Assembly: GCF_000023225.1 (NCBI RefSeq)
Contig: NC_013173.1
Span: 1,614,501-1,678,500 of the forward strand
Direction of reading: 5' to 3'
Length of the DNA stretch: 64,000 nucleotides
Source of the DNA: Desulfomicrobium baculatum DSM 4028
GTDB taxonomy: Bacteria > Desulfobacterota > Desulfovibrionia > Desulfovibrionales > Desulfomicrobiaceae
The position numbers and the translations under genes were made by a program. The notes below the pieces were generated by a model that was given only the letters and a program-made list of their open reading frames with translations, was not told where the DNA came from and made no database searches. Below are positions 38,396 through 47,722 of the stretch, piece by piece. The first letter of the stretch is position 1. Each line of letters begins with the position of its first letter.

Positions 38396-39415
38396 ATGCA
38401 TAAAAAAATACTCCCTCTTCTGGAATCCAAACAACGCTGGCTCGTCACCGGCGTTGCCGGATTCATCGGCTCGAACCTGCTGGAAACCCTGCTGTGCCAT
38501 GATCACGAGGTCACGGGTCTCGATAATTTTTCCACCGGCCACAGGCACAACCTGGACGAAGTCCAAGGCAGCGTGACCCCCGAGCAGTGGGCCCGTTTCC
38601 GCTTCATCGAAGGCGACATCCGGGACCTGCCCACCTGCATGGAGGCCTGCAAGGGCGCAACCTACGTCCTGCACCAGGCCGCGCTTGGCTCGGTGCCCCG
38701 CTCCATTGTCGATCCTCTGCTGACCAACGCCAACAACGTGACCGGCTTTCTGAACATGCTGGTCGCCGCCAAGGACAGCACGGTCAGGCGCTTCGTGTAC
38801 GCGGCCTCAAGTTCCACCTACGGCGATCACCCCGGCTTGCCCAAGGTCGAGGACACCATCGGCAAGCCCTTGTCTCCCTACGCCGTGACCAAGTACGTGA
38901 ATGAGCTGTATGCCGAGGTCTTCCTCAAAACCTATGGCCTGGACAGCGTGGGGCTGCGCTATTTCAATGTCTTCGGAAAACGCCAGGATCCCGAGGGCGC
39001 CTATGCGGCGGTCATCCCCAAATGGTTCGCGGGCCTCTTGCGCGGCGAGACTGTCTGGATCAACGGCGACGGTGAAACAAGCCGCGATTTCTGCTTCATC
39101 GACAATTGCGTGCAGGCCAACATCCTGGCAGCATGCGCCACGGGTCCGGACGTTGCCGGGAGCGTGTTCAATGTCGCCTTTGGTCAGCGCACCACCCTTG
39201 GCGAGCTGTTTTATCTCATCCGCGACGAGGCCGCCAAATTCATGCCGGCCTGCGCGGAAGCGTTGCCCTCGCACCGGGATTTCCGGGCCGGGGACGTCCG
39301 GCACTCCCTGGCCGATATTTCCAAAAGCCGCAGACTGCTCGGCTACGACCCCGCCTATGACGTGCGCGAAGGCCTGGCCAAGGCCGGCGAGTGGTACGCC
39401 AGGCATCTGACCTAG
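38396..39415 (+). CDS. NAD-dependent sugar-nucleotide epimerase
   Basis: This 339-residue extended SDR enzyme has an NAD-binding [15 protein letters not shown] motif, the catalytic SSSTYG and YAVTK (Tyr-x-x-x-Lys) pair, and [12 protein letters not shown]. The pattern fits the UDP-N-acetylglucosamine 4-epimerase group (WbpP/TviC type) used for O-antigen sugars. Location between lapA and lapB links it to surface polysaccharide synthesis. The substrate is inferred. Confidence 0.9.
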   Translation: MHKKILPLLESKQRWLVTGVAGFIGSNLLETLLCHDHEVTGLDNFSTGHRHNLDEVQGSVTPEQWARFRFIEGDIRDLPTCMEACKGATYVLHQAALGSVPRSIVDPLLTNANNVTGFLNMLVAAKDSTVRRFVYAASSSTYGDHPGLPKVEDTIGKPLSPYAVTKYVNELYAEVFLKTYGLDSVGLRYFNVFGKRQDPEGAYAAVIPKWFAGLLRGETVWINGDGETSRDFCFIDNCVQANILAACATGPDVAGSVFNVAFGQRTTLGELFYLIRDEAAKFMPACAEALPSHRDFRAGDVRHSLADISKSRRLLGYDPAYDVREGLAKAGEWYARHLT

Positions 39416-39425
39416 GAGCAAACAC

Positions 39426-40520
39426 ATGCAATGGCTACGATCCCTCCTGGGAATGCGCGACGACCACGCCGACCTTTTCTCTCCTGTGCCGCCCAATCCG
39501 GCTCAGGACGCCCTGGCCGCCATCGACGACCTGTCTCGTGCCATGCGCAACCATCAGGGCGCGGTGGAGATCTGTTCGGCTCTCGGCAACCTCTACCGCA
39601 TGCGCGGGGAGCTTGACCGGGCCATTCAGATGCGCAGCTCCCTTTTGCACCGCGCGGACCTGAACCGCGAGGATCAGGCCCGCATCTATTTTGAACTCGG
39701 GCGCGACTACTCCCGGGCCGGCATTCTCGACCGCGCCCATGAGGCCTTGCGGAAATGCCGCGACATCGGCGGCGACAATCCCGCGCTGGAACTGGAACTG
39801 GCTCTCCTGCATGCCAAAGGCGGCGATTTTCTGGCCGCCAGCCGCCAATACCGGAAAATGGGGCATGATCTGCAAGCCGCCCACTATCTGGTCCGTGCCG
39901 CCACAACCGGAACCGAGGTCACGGATCAGGGGCTGCTGGCGGAGGCCAGGGAAATCTATCCCGCCTCCCCCGAGGCATGGCTTGAAGGAATCATGTTCCA
40001 GATCAGCCGGGAATCCTGGGATGATGTCCTCTCTCTGCTCGACCAGGGCCTTGGTTCGGTCGGCACGCATCTGGGCTTCGTACTGCTCGACCCCCTGCTT
40101 GATTTCGAGGATTCGGGCGCGCCCGTGAAAGCCATCCTGCCGGCGGCATATCTGGACGCCTTGCTGACCGTCATCGACAGGCATCCGCCCGAGCTGGCCC
40201 CGCTGCATTATGCCGGATGCCTGCTGCGCGCCCATGGCCGCATCGAGGAAGCCAAGACCTGGCAGGAGAAAACCCTGCTCATGAGCCCCGCCTTCTGGCC
40301 CGCCCGCCTGGAGCTTCTGACCATGTCCCTGCCCGAACAGCAGATGACCGCGGTCTTTGAATTGCAACTTGAATTTCTGCTGCGCCGCGCACGCGAGGCG
40401 AAACGCTTTGTCTGCGGCCGCTGCGGTCTGAAACGCGGGCAGATCTTCTTCTGCTGTCCCAAATGCATGTCCTGGCACTCCATAACCATCCGCCAGCTCT
40501 TGAGCGACGAGGCGTCATGA
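39426..40520 (+). CDS. lapB: LapB/YciM-type TPR protein with C-terminal zinc ribbon
   Basis: The protein is 364 residues. It consists of TPR-like helical repeats (LGNLYRMRGELDRAIQMR, FELGRDYSRAGILDRAHEAL, and more) and ends with a rubredoxin-like metal site CGRCGLKRGQIFFCCPKCMSWHSI. E. coli LapB (YciM) has the same domain order and targets LpxC for FtsH degradation, tuning LPS synthesis. Compared with E. coli LapB, the N-terminal membrane helix is not obvious here (the start MQWLRSLLGM is short). The stop codon overlaps mutS (ATGA). Confidence 0.85.
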   Translation: MQWLRSLLGMRDDHADLFSPVPPNPAQDALAAIDDLSRAMRNHQGAVEICSALGNLYRMRGELDRAIQMRSSLLHRADLNREDQARIYFELGRDYSRAGILDRAHEALRKCRDIGGDNPALELELALLHAKGGDFLAASRQYRKMGHDLQAAHYLVRAATTGTEVTDQGLLAEAREIYPASPEAWLEGIMFQISRESWDDVLSLLDQGLGSVGTHLGFVLLDPLLDFEDSGAPVKAILPAAYLDALLTVIDRHPPELAPLHYAGCLLRAHGRIEEAKTWQEKTLLMSPAFWPARLELLTMSLPEQQMTAVFELQLEFLLRRAREAKRFVCGRCGLKRGQIFFCCPKCMSWHSITIRQLLSDEAS

Positions 40521-43135
40521 GCACAGTCAAGGTCACGCCCATGATGGAGCAGTACCTGCGGGTCAAGGAAGAATATCCAGGCACCCTGGTCTTCTTTCGC
40601 ATGGGAGATTTTTTCGAACTCTTCTTCGAGGACGCCCAGATCGCGGCCCGGGAGCTGCAGATCACCCTGACCAGCCGCAACCCCGGCGCGGAGAATCCCG
40701 TACCCATGTGCGGAATGCCGCATCACGCCATCGACGAATACCTTCGCCAGTTGCTGGATAAGGGCTACAAGGTGGCCCTGTGCGATCAGGTCGAGGACCC
40801 GAAGCAGGCCAAGGGGCTGGTCAAGCGCGAGGTGACGCGGGTGCTGACCCCGGGCACCGTGGTGGAGGATATCAACCTCGACGCCAAGGGTCACAATTTT
40901 CTGGGAGCCCTGTACTGGGATGCCGACCTCGGCGGCGGTCTGGCCTGGGTCGATTTCTCCACCGGCGTCTGGTCCGGCATTCAGACCAAAAGCGAGTCCG
41001 TGCTGTGGCAATGGCTGGTCAAAATGGACCCGCGCGAGCTGCTCCTGACCGAGACCCAGGCCCTGCCCAAGGGCTTCGAGCAATGGCAGGCCAGGCTCTC
41101 GCGCTATCCGCAGAAATCCTATTTCGACGAGCGCGGCGCCCGGGACAAGCTCCTGCGCGCCCAGGCCGTCCCCAACCTGCAGACCCTCGACCTGGACGAC
41201 AAGCCGGCCCTGATCCGCTGTTGCGGAGCGCTCCTGACCTACCTGGAGCTGACCCAGAAGCGCGACCTTGGCCACCTCTCACCTTTCATTCCCCTGGACC
41301 TCTCCGCCACCCTGCTCCTGGACGAGGTCACGGAGCGCAATCTGGAACTCTTCAGGACCATGGACGGAAGAAAGGGGCGCGGCACCCTGTGGCAGGTCCT
41401 GGATCAGACCCAGACCCCCATGGGCGGCAGGCTGCTGGAGACCCGGATGCACCAGCCCTTCAAGGACCTCGGGAGCATCCTGCCCGTGCAGGAACTGGTC
41501 GCCTATCTGCACGACGGCGATGGCATCCGCGAGGATCTGCGCCGGTCGCTGGACACGGTCTACGATCTGGAACGACTGTGCACGCGCATTGTCGTCAACC
41601 GCTCGACGCCCAAGGATTTCGCGGCCCTCAAGGCGTCGATGGGCGTTCTGCCGCGCCTGCGGCAGGCCCTCCTTGAACTTGAGTCCCCGCCGCCGAGGCT
41701 TGCCGCATTGCTGCGCGACTGGGACAATCTGGATGATGTGCACGGCCTCCTGACCCGCGCGCTGGCCGATTCCCTGCCGCCGGTCATCACCGAGGGGGGG
41801 CTCTTCAGGCCCGGCTACGACGCCGCCCTCGACGAACTCATGGATCTGACCGACCACGGCGAGGCGGCGCTCGCGGGCATGCTCGACCGAGAGCGCGCGG
41901 CCTGCAATATTCCCAAGCTCAAGCTCGGGTACACCAAGGTCTTCGGCTATTATTTCGAATTGAGCCGGGCAGTCGCGGCCGAACCACCGGCCCACTTCAT
42001 CCGCCGCCAGACCCTGGTCAACGCCGAACGCTATATCACTGAAGAACTGAAAATCCTTGAAGAAAAACTTCTCAGCGCCTCGGATCAACGCAAAACCCGC
42101 GAGTACCAGCTCTTTCTGGCCCTGCGCGAGGAAGTGGCCGGGCATCGCGCCCGCTTCATGCATATGGCCACAATCCTGGCCGAGCTTGATTTTGCTCAGG
42201 GGCTCGCCCATGCCGCGCGCAAATGGGAATGGAGCAGGCCCGAGCTGCATGACGGGCTGGAAATCGCCATCAAGGGCGGACGCCATCCCGTGGTCGAGGC
42301 GGTGCAGGGTCGCTCGGGCTACATTCCCAACGACCTGACCCTGGACGACTCCGGCCGGGTACTGCTCATCACCGGCCCGAACATGGCAGGCAAGTCGACG
42401 GTGCTCAGGCAAGTGGCGCTCATCTGCATCCTGGCCCAGATGGGAGGGTTCGTTCCCGCCGCCAAGGCCCGGCTTGGACTCTGCGACCGCATTTTTTCAC
42501 GCGTCGGCGCATCGGACAACCTGGCCATGGGCCAATCGACCTTCATGGTCGAAATGACGGAGACGGCCCGCATCCTGCGCCAGGCAGGCAAACGCTCGCT
42601 GGTCATTCTGGACGAAATCGGACGGGGCACAAGCACCTTCGACGGCCTCTCCCTGGCCTGGGCCGTGGCCGAAGAACTGGTCAGACGCCAGGGCGGAATC
42701 CGCACCCTTTTCGCGACCCATTACCACGAGCTGACCGTGCTCGAAGACCGCTTGCCCGGGGTGCGCAATTACAATATCGCCATCAAGGAATGGAAGGGCG
42801 ACATCGTCTTTCTGCGCCGCATGGTGCCCGGACCGGCAGACCGCAGCTACGGCATCGAGGTGGCCCGGCTGGCAGGGGTCCCGGCTTCGGTCGTGACCCG
42901 GGCCAAGGAAATTCTGGCGGTGCTGGAGCGTCACGCTCCCGGCGGAGCCAAACGCAATGACTTTATCAGCCGCCAGGTCTCCCTGCCCGGTCTGACCAAG
43001 GCGCCGGTCTCGCACAAGCAGCCCGAGGAGCACGAGGTTCTTCAGGCCCTGAAAAAACTCAACGTCAACGAGCTTTCCCCCCTGGACGCACTGACCCTGC
43101 TCCACCAGTGGAAAGCAATGGCAGGATTGTCATGA
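40517..43135 (+). CDS. mutS: DNA mismatch repair ATPase MutS
   Basis: This 872-residue protein recognises mismatches and starts methyl-independent or methyl-directed repair. The mismatch-reading loop FRMGDFFELFFEDA carries the Phe-x-Glu pair near residue 32. The C-terminal ATPase has Walker A GPNMAGKST, the MAMGQSTFM-like segment, DEIGRGTSTFDG and the TRAKEIL helix. Its ATG overlaps the lapB stop, and its own stop overlaps the next lipoprotein gene (ATGA). Confidence 0.97.
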   Translation: MSTVKVTPMMEQYLRVKEEYPGTLVFFRMGDFFELFFEDAQIAARELQITLTSRNPGAENPVPMCGMPHHAIDEYLRQLLDKGYKVALCDQVEDPKQAKGLVKREVTRVLTPGTVVEDINLDAKGHNFLGALYWDADLGGGLAWVDFSTGVWSGIQTKSESVLWQWLVKMDPRELLLTETQALPKGFEQWQARLSRYPQKSYFDERGARDKLLRAQAVPNLQTLDLDDKPALIRCCGALLTYLELTQKRDLGHLSPFIPLDLSATLLLDEVTERNLELFRTMDGRKGRGTLWQVLDQTQTPMGGRLLETRMHQPFKDLGSILPVQELVAYLHDGDGIREDLRRSLDTVYDLERLCTRIVVNRSTPKDFAALKASMGVLPRLRQALLELESPPPRLAALLRDWDNLDDVHGLLTRALADSLPPVITEGGLFRPGYDAALDELMDLTDHGEAALAGMLDRERAACNIPKLKLGYTKVFGYYFELSRAVAAEPPAHFIRRQTLVNAERYITEELKILEEKLLSASDQRKTREYQLFLALREEVAGHRARFMHMATILAELDFAQGLAHAARKWEWSRPELHDGLEIAIKGGRHPVVEAVQGRSGYIPNDLTLDDSGRVLLITGPNMAGKSTVLRQVALICILAQMGGFVPAAKARLGLCDRIFSRVGASDNLAMGQSTFMVEMTETARILRQAGKRSLVILDEIGRGTSTFDGLSLAWAVAEELVRRQGGIRTLFATHYHELTVLEDRLPGVRNYNIAIKEWKGDIVFLRRMVPGPADRSYGIEVARLAGVPASVVTRAKEILAVLERHAPGGAKRNDFISRQVSLPGLTKAPVSHKQPEEHEVLQALKKLNVNELSPLDALTLLHQWKAMAGLS

Positions 43136-43548
43136 AACGTATTCTTTTCCTGTTTCTTGTTCTCATGCTCGCCGCCTGCGGCAAAAAGGAATGGCCGCAG
43201 CCCATCGTCAGTGAAGAGATGATCCAGATCAACCACATGGAAGTCCGCATGGAAGAGGGCTGCGTGCTGATCAATGCCAAGCTGGGCGGACGACTCGTCA
43301 ATCTCGAATATTTCATGGTCGAGATCGAGCAGGACGGCTGTCCCACCTGCCCGTTCACCCCGTCCTTCGTGCGCAAGTACTACCCCTTCAGTTCCGAGGT
43401 GTACCGCCAGGAGAACAGCTATATCTTCACCATCTGCGAGCCGTTGCCGGGCCAGACCCTGCGCGTTCGTCTGAAGGCGGACAACACGCACCAGATCATC
43501 GCGCCCGCGTTTTCGGAAATCATCACGCTCACCCCTAGCGCCCCTTAA
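43132..43548 (+). CDS. Small lipoprotein
   Basis: The protein is about 138 residues. The signal sequence ILFLFLVLMLAACGKK has a lipobox (LAAC) with the lipidation Cys near residue 15. The mature domain (about 120 residues, two further Cys in GCPTCPF) is not recognised. The ATG overlaps the mutS stop, and it is followed by lysA. In many proteobacteria a small lipoprotein (LptM/YifL) precedes lysA, so a related outer-membrane role is possible. Confidence 0.85.
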   Translation: MKRILFLFLVLMLAACGKKEWPQPIVSEEMIQINHMEVRMEEGCVLINAKLGGRLVNLEYFMVEIEQDGCPTCPFTPSFVRKYYPFSSEVYRQENSYIFTICEPLPGQTLRVRLKADNTHQIIAPAFSEIITLTPSAP

Positions 43549-43567
43549 TCCCGAAAGGAGAACACAT

Positions 43568-44839
43568 ATGCATCATTTCCAATACAAGAACGGTCAACTT
43601 CACGCCGAGGACATAGCCGTGGCCGATCTGGTCTACGAATACGGCACACCGCTCTACATCTATTCCGCGACGACCTTGAAGCGCCACTACAAGGCCTTTG
43701 ACTCCGCTTTCGACGGCATCGACCACCTGACCTGCTACTCGGTCAAGGCCAACTCCAACCTGAGCTTCCTCAAGATTCTGGCCCAGGAAGGAGCCGGTAC
43801 GGACATCGTCTCCGGCGGCGAGCTTTTCCGGGCGCTCAGAGCCGGGGTGGACCCGAAAAAAATCGTCTATTCGGGAGTGGGCAAGAAGACCGTGGAGATC
43901 CAGGAAGCCCTCTTTGCCGACATACTCATGTTCAATGTGGAGTCCGTGCAGGAACTTGAACGCATCAACGACGTGGCCGGCGGCGTGGACAAGGTCGCGC
44001 GGGTCAGCCTGCGCATCAACCCCGACGTGGACCCCAAGACCCACCCCTATGTCTCGACCGGCCTCAAGGAGAACAAGTTCGGACTGTCCCGGGCCGACGC
44101 CCTGAAAGCCTACGCCCTGGCCCAGAGCCTGCCCAATGTCGAACCCATCGGCATGGATTGTCATATCGGCTCCCAGCTGACCCAGCTTTCTCCCTTTATG
44201 GAAGCACTGGAAAAGCTGAAAGAATTTCATGGCCAGCTGGTGCAGATGGGCATCAAGATCAAGTATATGGATCTGGGCGGTGGCCTCGGGATCACCTACA
44301 ACGAGGAAGCCCCGCCGCATCCCGAGGAACTTGGCAAGGCCCTCATTGAATCCCTGAAGGGGCTGGATGTGACCCTCATCCTTGAGCCCGGACGGGTCAT
44401 CGCCGGAAACACCGGCATCCTGGTGACCGAAGTGCAGTACACCAAGACCAACGAGGACAAGACGTTCGTCATTGTCGACGCGGCCATGAACGATCTGGTT
44501 CGCCCTTCCCTCTATGGCTCCTACCATCGCATCGCTTCGGTGCGTGAAGGAAACGGCGAGGAGATGACCGCCGATGTGGTCGGCCCCATCTGCGAGTCCG
44601 GAGATTTTCTGGCCAAGAACCGCACCTTCCCCAAGGTCGCCCAGGGAGACCTGCTGGCCGCCTTCTCGGCCGGGGCCTATGGGTTCGTCATGTCCTCGCA
44701 GTACAATTCCAGAGCACGCGCCGCCGAAATCATGGTCGAGGGCGACAAGCACGTGCTCGTGCGCAAGCGCGAGGTCTACAATGATCTGGTGGCTTTGGAA
44801 GAGGATGGGCTGGCCTGCATCGGCAGATTGAAGAAATAG
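43568..44839 (+). CDS. lysA: Diaminopimelate decarboxylase
   Basis: This 423-residue PLP enzyme makes the last step of lysine synthesis (meso-diaminopimelate to lysine). PLP-Lys lies in YSVKANSN near residue 60, with HIGSQLTQ, GGGLGITY and GPICESGDFLAK. The upstream gene is a lipoprotein, as in other lysA contexts. A strong terminator follows. Confidence 0.97.
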   Translation: MHHFQYKNGQLHAEDIAVADLVYEYGTPLYIYSATTLKRHYKAFDSAFDGIDHLTCYSVKANSNLSFLKILAQEGAGTDIVSGGELFRALRAGVDPKKIVYSGVGKKTVEIQEALFADILMFNVESVQELERINDVAGGVDKVARVSLRINPDVDPKTHPYVSTGLKENKFGLSRADALKAYALAQSLPNVEPIGMDCHIGSQLTQLSPFMEALEKLKEFHGQLVQMGIKIKYMDLGGGLGITYNEEAPPHPEELGKALIESLKGLDVTLILEPGRVIAGNTGILVTEVQYTKTNEDKTFVIVDAAMNDLVRPSLYGSYHRIASVREGNGEEMTADVVGPICESGDFLAKNRTFPKVAQGDLLAAFSAGAYGFVMSSQYNSRARAAEIMVEGDKHVLVRKREVYNDLVALEEDGLACIGRLKK

Positions 44840-44863
44840 GCGTTGCCTAGAGCCTGACTGATG

Positions 44864-44901
44864 AATCCCCCGGGCGCCCGAAGCGACCGGGGGATTTTTT
44901 T
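44864..44901 (+). terminator. Terminator after lysA
   Basis: A 10-bp perfect stem AATCCCCCGG/CCGGGGGATT with a 13-base loop runs into seven T residues. Confidence 0.92.
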
Positions 44902-44953
44902 AGACCTGCGATTCAGCGGACGAGTACGAACCAGGCTGCGCGACTATTTTTTT

Positions 44954-46030
44954 TCATGACCGCAGCAGCCTGAAACGGCGGACGGCCAGCTGCAGGACCG
45001 AACGCAGCAGCACCGCAAGCATAATGAGGGCTGCCAGGATCGCAAGCAACCCGCCCTCTTCGGCACCGGAATTCTCGAGCCAGCCGTGCACTTCGAATCC
45101 GAGCCACAGGTAAAGGGCGTCGGCCGCCACGGCGCAGACAAGGGTGACGACGATGATGGACCCCACGTAGATGAAGGCGGATTTCCTGCCCAGCAACCTG
45201 CCGACCATGACCATGGTGGCCGCGTTGGTGGCCGGTCCGGCCAGCAGGAACACCAGCAGCGCTCCGGGAGAAAAGCCCTTCATAGCCAGGGCCGCGGCTA
45301 TGGGCGTGCTGGCCGTGGCGCAGACGTACATGGGCAGGGCCACGACGAGCATGGCCAGCATGGAGGTGAATCCTCCGCCCGGCAGCGTCTGGCCCAGGTC
45401 ATCCGGGAGATAGAGCGTGATGATCCCGGCCAGCAGGATTCCAAGGCCGAACCAGGGCGCGATGTCCGCCAGCAGATCGTCGAAGGCGAAGCGCTGGCCG
45501 TCGAGAAAGCGTTTCCAGACGGAGGGCGCAGGCGCCTCGCCTTGGCAGGAACAGCACCCGGATGCGCAGCCCTGCCCTGCGCCCGACGGCGCAAGGGTTT
45601 GCGGCGGCGCTGGTTCCTGTGTGCTGTCCTTGTCCGCCGCGTCGATGAAGAATCCCGTGACCATGGCCGTCAAAAAGGCGGAAAGGGGCCGCAGCACGGT
45701 CATGAGAGGGTCAAGAAGCGCCCAGCTCACGGCTATGGAATCGACGCCGGTCTCGGGAGTGGAAATGAGAAACGAGGCCGTCGCCCCCTTGCCCGCGCCC
45801 TGCCGCCGAAGCCCTGCCGCAGCCGGAATGACCCCGCAGCTGCACAGGGGCAGCGGCACCCCGAAGAGCGCCGCCTTGAAAATGTTTCCGGACTGGTTCT
45901 TGCCCAGGTGCCTGGCCACCAGATCGGAGGGCACGAACGCGCGCAGGAGTCCGGCCATGAAGAAGCCAAACAGCATCCAGAACGATGAATCGACCAGAAT
46001 ATCCCAGCATGCTTGCAACAATTCGTTCAT
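44954..46030 (-). CDS. Metal-efflux-type permease (SO_0444/YraQ family)
   Basis: This membrane protein of about 358 residues has eight or so helices, with conserved VPLPLCSCGVIP and ATASTPIAAALAMKG motifs. A cytoplasmic Cys-rich loop (GCASGCCSCQGE) probably binds metal. Relatives are predicted Cu/Zn efflux or arsenic permeases. The gene directly follows an ArsR-type repressor and overlaps its stop (ATGA), so expression is probably metal induced. The exact ion is unknown. Confidence 0.88.
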   Translation of the reverse strand: MNELLQACWDILVDSSFWMLFGFFMAGLLRAFVPSDLVARHLGKNQSGNIFKAALFGVPLPLCSCGVIPAAAGLRRQGAGKGATASFLISTPETGVDSIAVSWALLDPLMTVLRPLSAFLTAMVTGFFIDAADKDSTQEPAPPQTLAPSGAGQGCASGCCSCQGEAPAPSVWKRFLDGQRFAFDDLLADIAPWFGLGILLAGIITLYLPDDLGQTLPGGGFTSMLAMLVVALPMYVCATASTPIAAALAMKGFSPGALLVFLLAGPATNAATMVMVGRLLGRKSAFIYVGSIIVVTLVCAVAADALYLWLGFEVHGWLENSGAEEGGLLAILAALIMLAVLLRSVLQLAVRRFRLLRS

Positions 46031-46386
46031 TCCCCGCACCTCTGTCTGCAGTGATCAAGGGCCATATCGATGAGTTTTTCGACATGCCCGTCGTGAATCG
46101 TGTAGAAAATCACCTTGCCCGCCCGCCTGCCGCGCACCAGCCGGGCCGTTCGCAACAGCCGCAACTGATGGGATATGGCCGAAACGGACATGGAAAGCAC
46201 CGCCGCCAGGTCGCAGACGCACAATTCTCCGAGGCGCAGGGCGTCCATGATCTTGAGCCGCGTCGGATCGGAGATCACGCCCAGAAGCGCGGCGGCTTCG
46301 TCCAGCACGCCGTCATCGGTCCTGGCACGCTGCGCCCTTTGCACGTTTTCTTCATGGATACAGCGTACTTCGCAGACATCCTTCAT
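46027..46386 (-). CDS. ArsR/CadC-family metal-responsive repressor
   Basis: This 119-residue winged-helix repressor has an N-terminal Cys pair VCEVRCIHEE as in CadC. The ELCVCDLA motif in the recognition region is the cysteine signature of the ArsR/CadC metal site, and SVSAISHQLRLLR is the recognition helix. It is expected to be released by Cd, Pb, Zn or As. A palindrome at 46431-46448 upstream is a likely operator, and the permease gene follows with a 4-base overlap. Confidence 0.92.
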   Translation of the reverse strand: MKDVCEVRCIHEENVQRAQRARTDDGVLDEAAALLGVISDPTRLKIMDALRLGELCVCDLAAVLSMSVSAISHQLRLLRTARLVRGRRAGKVIFYTIHDGHVEKLIDMALDHCRQRCGE

Positions 46387-46430
46387 TTTGACTCCTCTGG
46401 AACGCAGATTGTGGCGATATCAAACCAACG

Positions 46431-46448
46431 CTTGAATAGTTGTTCAAG
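46431..46448. promoter_or_regulatory. Candidate ArsR/CadC operator
   Basis: The inverted repeat CTTGAA-N6-TTCAAG lies about 45 bases upstream of the arsR start. SmtB/CadC-type repressors bind similar TTGAA/TTCAA palindromes, so autorepression is inferred. Confidence 0.7.
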
Positions 46449-46594
46449 TATTAACTTGGAGTGCGCAGGTCAAGAGCCGCGCCGCACAGATTCTCCTTTC
46501 AAGGCGAGGCTCTTTTTCGTAAGATATTGATGCAGCGCACGGCTTTGGCCCGCGAAGCGGCCCCGCATCACATTTTCAATGAACACGAGCACAG

Positions 46595-47614
46595 ATGACT
46601 ATTCCAGGATCAGATCACTCCGCGCAACCCTTCGACACAAAGGCGCTGGTTCACGTCTTTGAGCAGCTCTGGAAGCATTCCAGCGATCCGTTCTGGATCT
46701 GCAGGCCCGTGGACGAGGACTATGAATTGCTGATGGCCAACGATGCCGCGGTCCGTCTGGACGCCAGGCAGGTCCCCGGGAATACGGTGCGCTCCATTGT
46801 CGGTTACGCCCTTGCGGGTGATCAGCTCATTTCCGGATATCACGAGTGCATGGCCCGCGGCGAAGCCGTGACCTTTGAACAGCGCCCGGTCCTGAATGGC
46901 AGCCAGCGGCTTTTCGAGACACTGCTTGTGCCTGTGAAGGACGAAGCCGGCACGATCACCCACATCTGGGGCATGGCGCGCGACCTGACACGCTTTCTGG
47001 TTTCCCAGAACGCGCTGGTGCATTTGAACGAACAGCTTGAAGCCAAGATTCTCCAGCGCACCAGGGAATTGGAAGAGGCGAACCACAGGCTGTCCGAGCT
47101 CTCGCTGACCGACGGGCTCACGGGCATCGCCAACCGCCGCAGGTTCGATGCGGCCTTGGCCGAGGAATGGTCCCGGTCCGCGCGAACGGGATCGACACTG
47201 GCGCTCATCATGCTCGATATCGATCACTTCAAGAAATACAACGATCACTACGGACACCAGCAGGGAGACGACTGTCTTCGGCGCGTGGCGGAGGTGCTCA
47301 GGTCCAGCGCCCGCCGTCAGGGAGACCTTGTGTCGCGCTACGGAGGCGAGGAATTCTGCATGATCCTCCCGGACACGGCCTTGCCGGGGGCGTTTGAAAT
47401 CGCCGAGCGATTGCGGCGTGAAGTGGAAAACATGGACATGCCGCACGTCTTGTCGGACGTGGGCAGGGTCACGGCCAGCATGGGCGTGGCGGCGAGCATG
47501 CCGTGCAAGGCCATGAGCCCTGCCGAGCTGCTGCGCCGTGCCGACGAATCCTTGTATCAGGCCAAGTCCGAGGGCAGAAATTGCGTGCGGGGCGCTTTTT
47601 CCTGCGTTGGTTGA
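46595..47614 (+). CDS. PAS-GGDEF diguanylate cyclase
   Basis: This 339-residue protein has an N-terminal PAS-like sensor (residues about 15-135), a short coiled coil, and a GGDEF domain with RYGGEEFCMIL. The I-site RxxD is RQGD five residues ahead of the active site. The motif is intact, so it probably makes cyclic di-GMP and is product inhibited. It has no membrane helices, so it is cytoplasmic. It could supply the PilZ proteins. Confidence 0.93.
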   Translation: MTIPGSDHSAQPFDTKALVHVFEQLWKHSSDPFWICRPVDEDYELLMANDAAVRLDARQVPGNTVRSIVGYALAGDQLISGYHECMARGEAVTFEQRPVLNGSQRLFETLLVPVKDEAGTITHIWGMARDLTRFLVSQNALVHLNEQLEAKILQRTRELEEANHRLSELSLTDGLTGIANRRRFDAALAEEWSRSARTGSTLALIMLDIDHFKKYNDHYGHQQGDDCLRRVAEVLRSSARRQGDLVSRYGGEEFCMILPDTALPGAFEIAERLRREVENMDMPHVLSDVGRVTASMGVAASMPCKAMSPAELLRRADESLYQAKSEGRNCVRGAFSCVG

Positions 47615-47722
47615 AATTCTGTCATGGGCGAAAATTACGCGGATGACATGATCTCATCGTGAAGAAACCTGGGGAAAGCGCAATTTTTTCCAAGACGGCC
47701 TCCCCCTCCCTGGTCTATCAGC

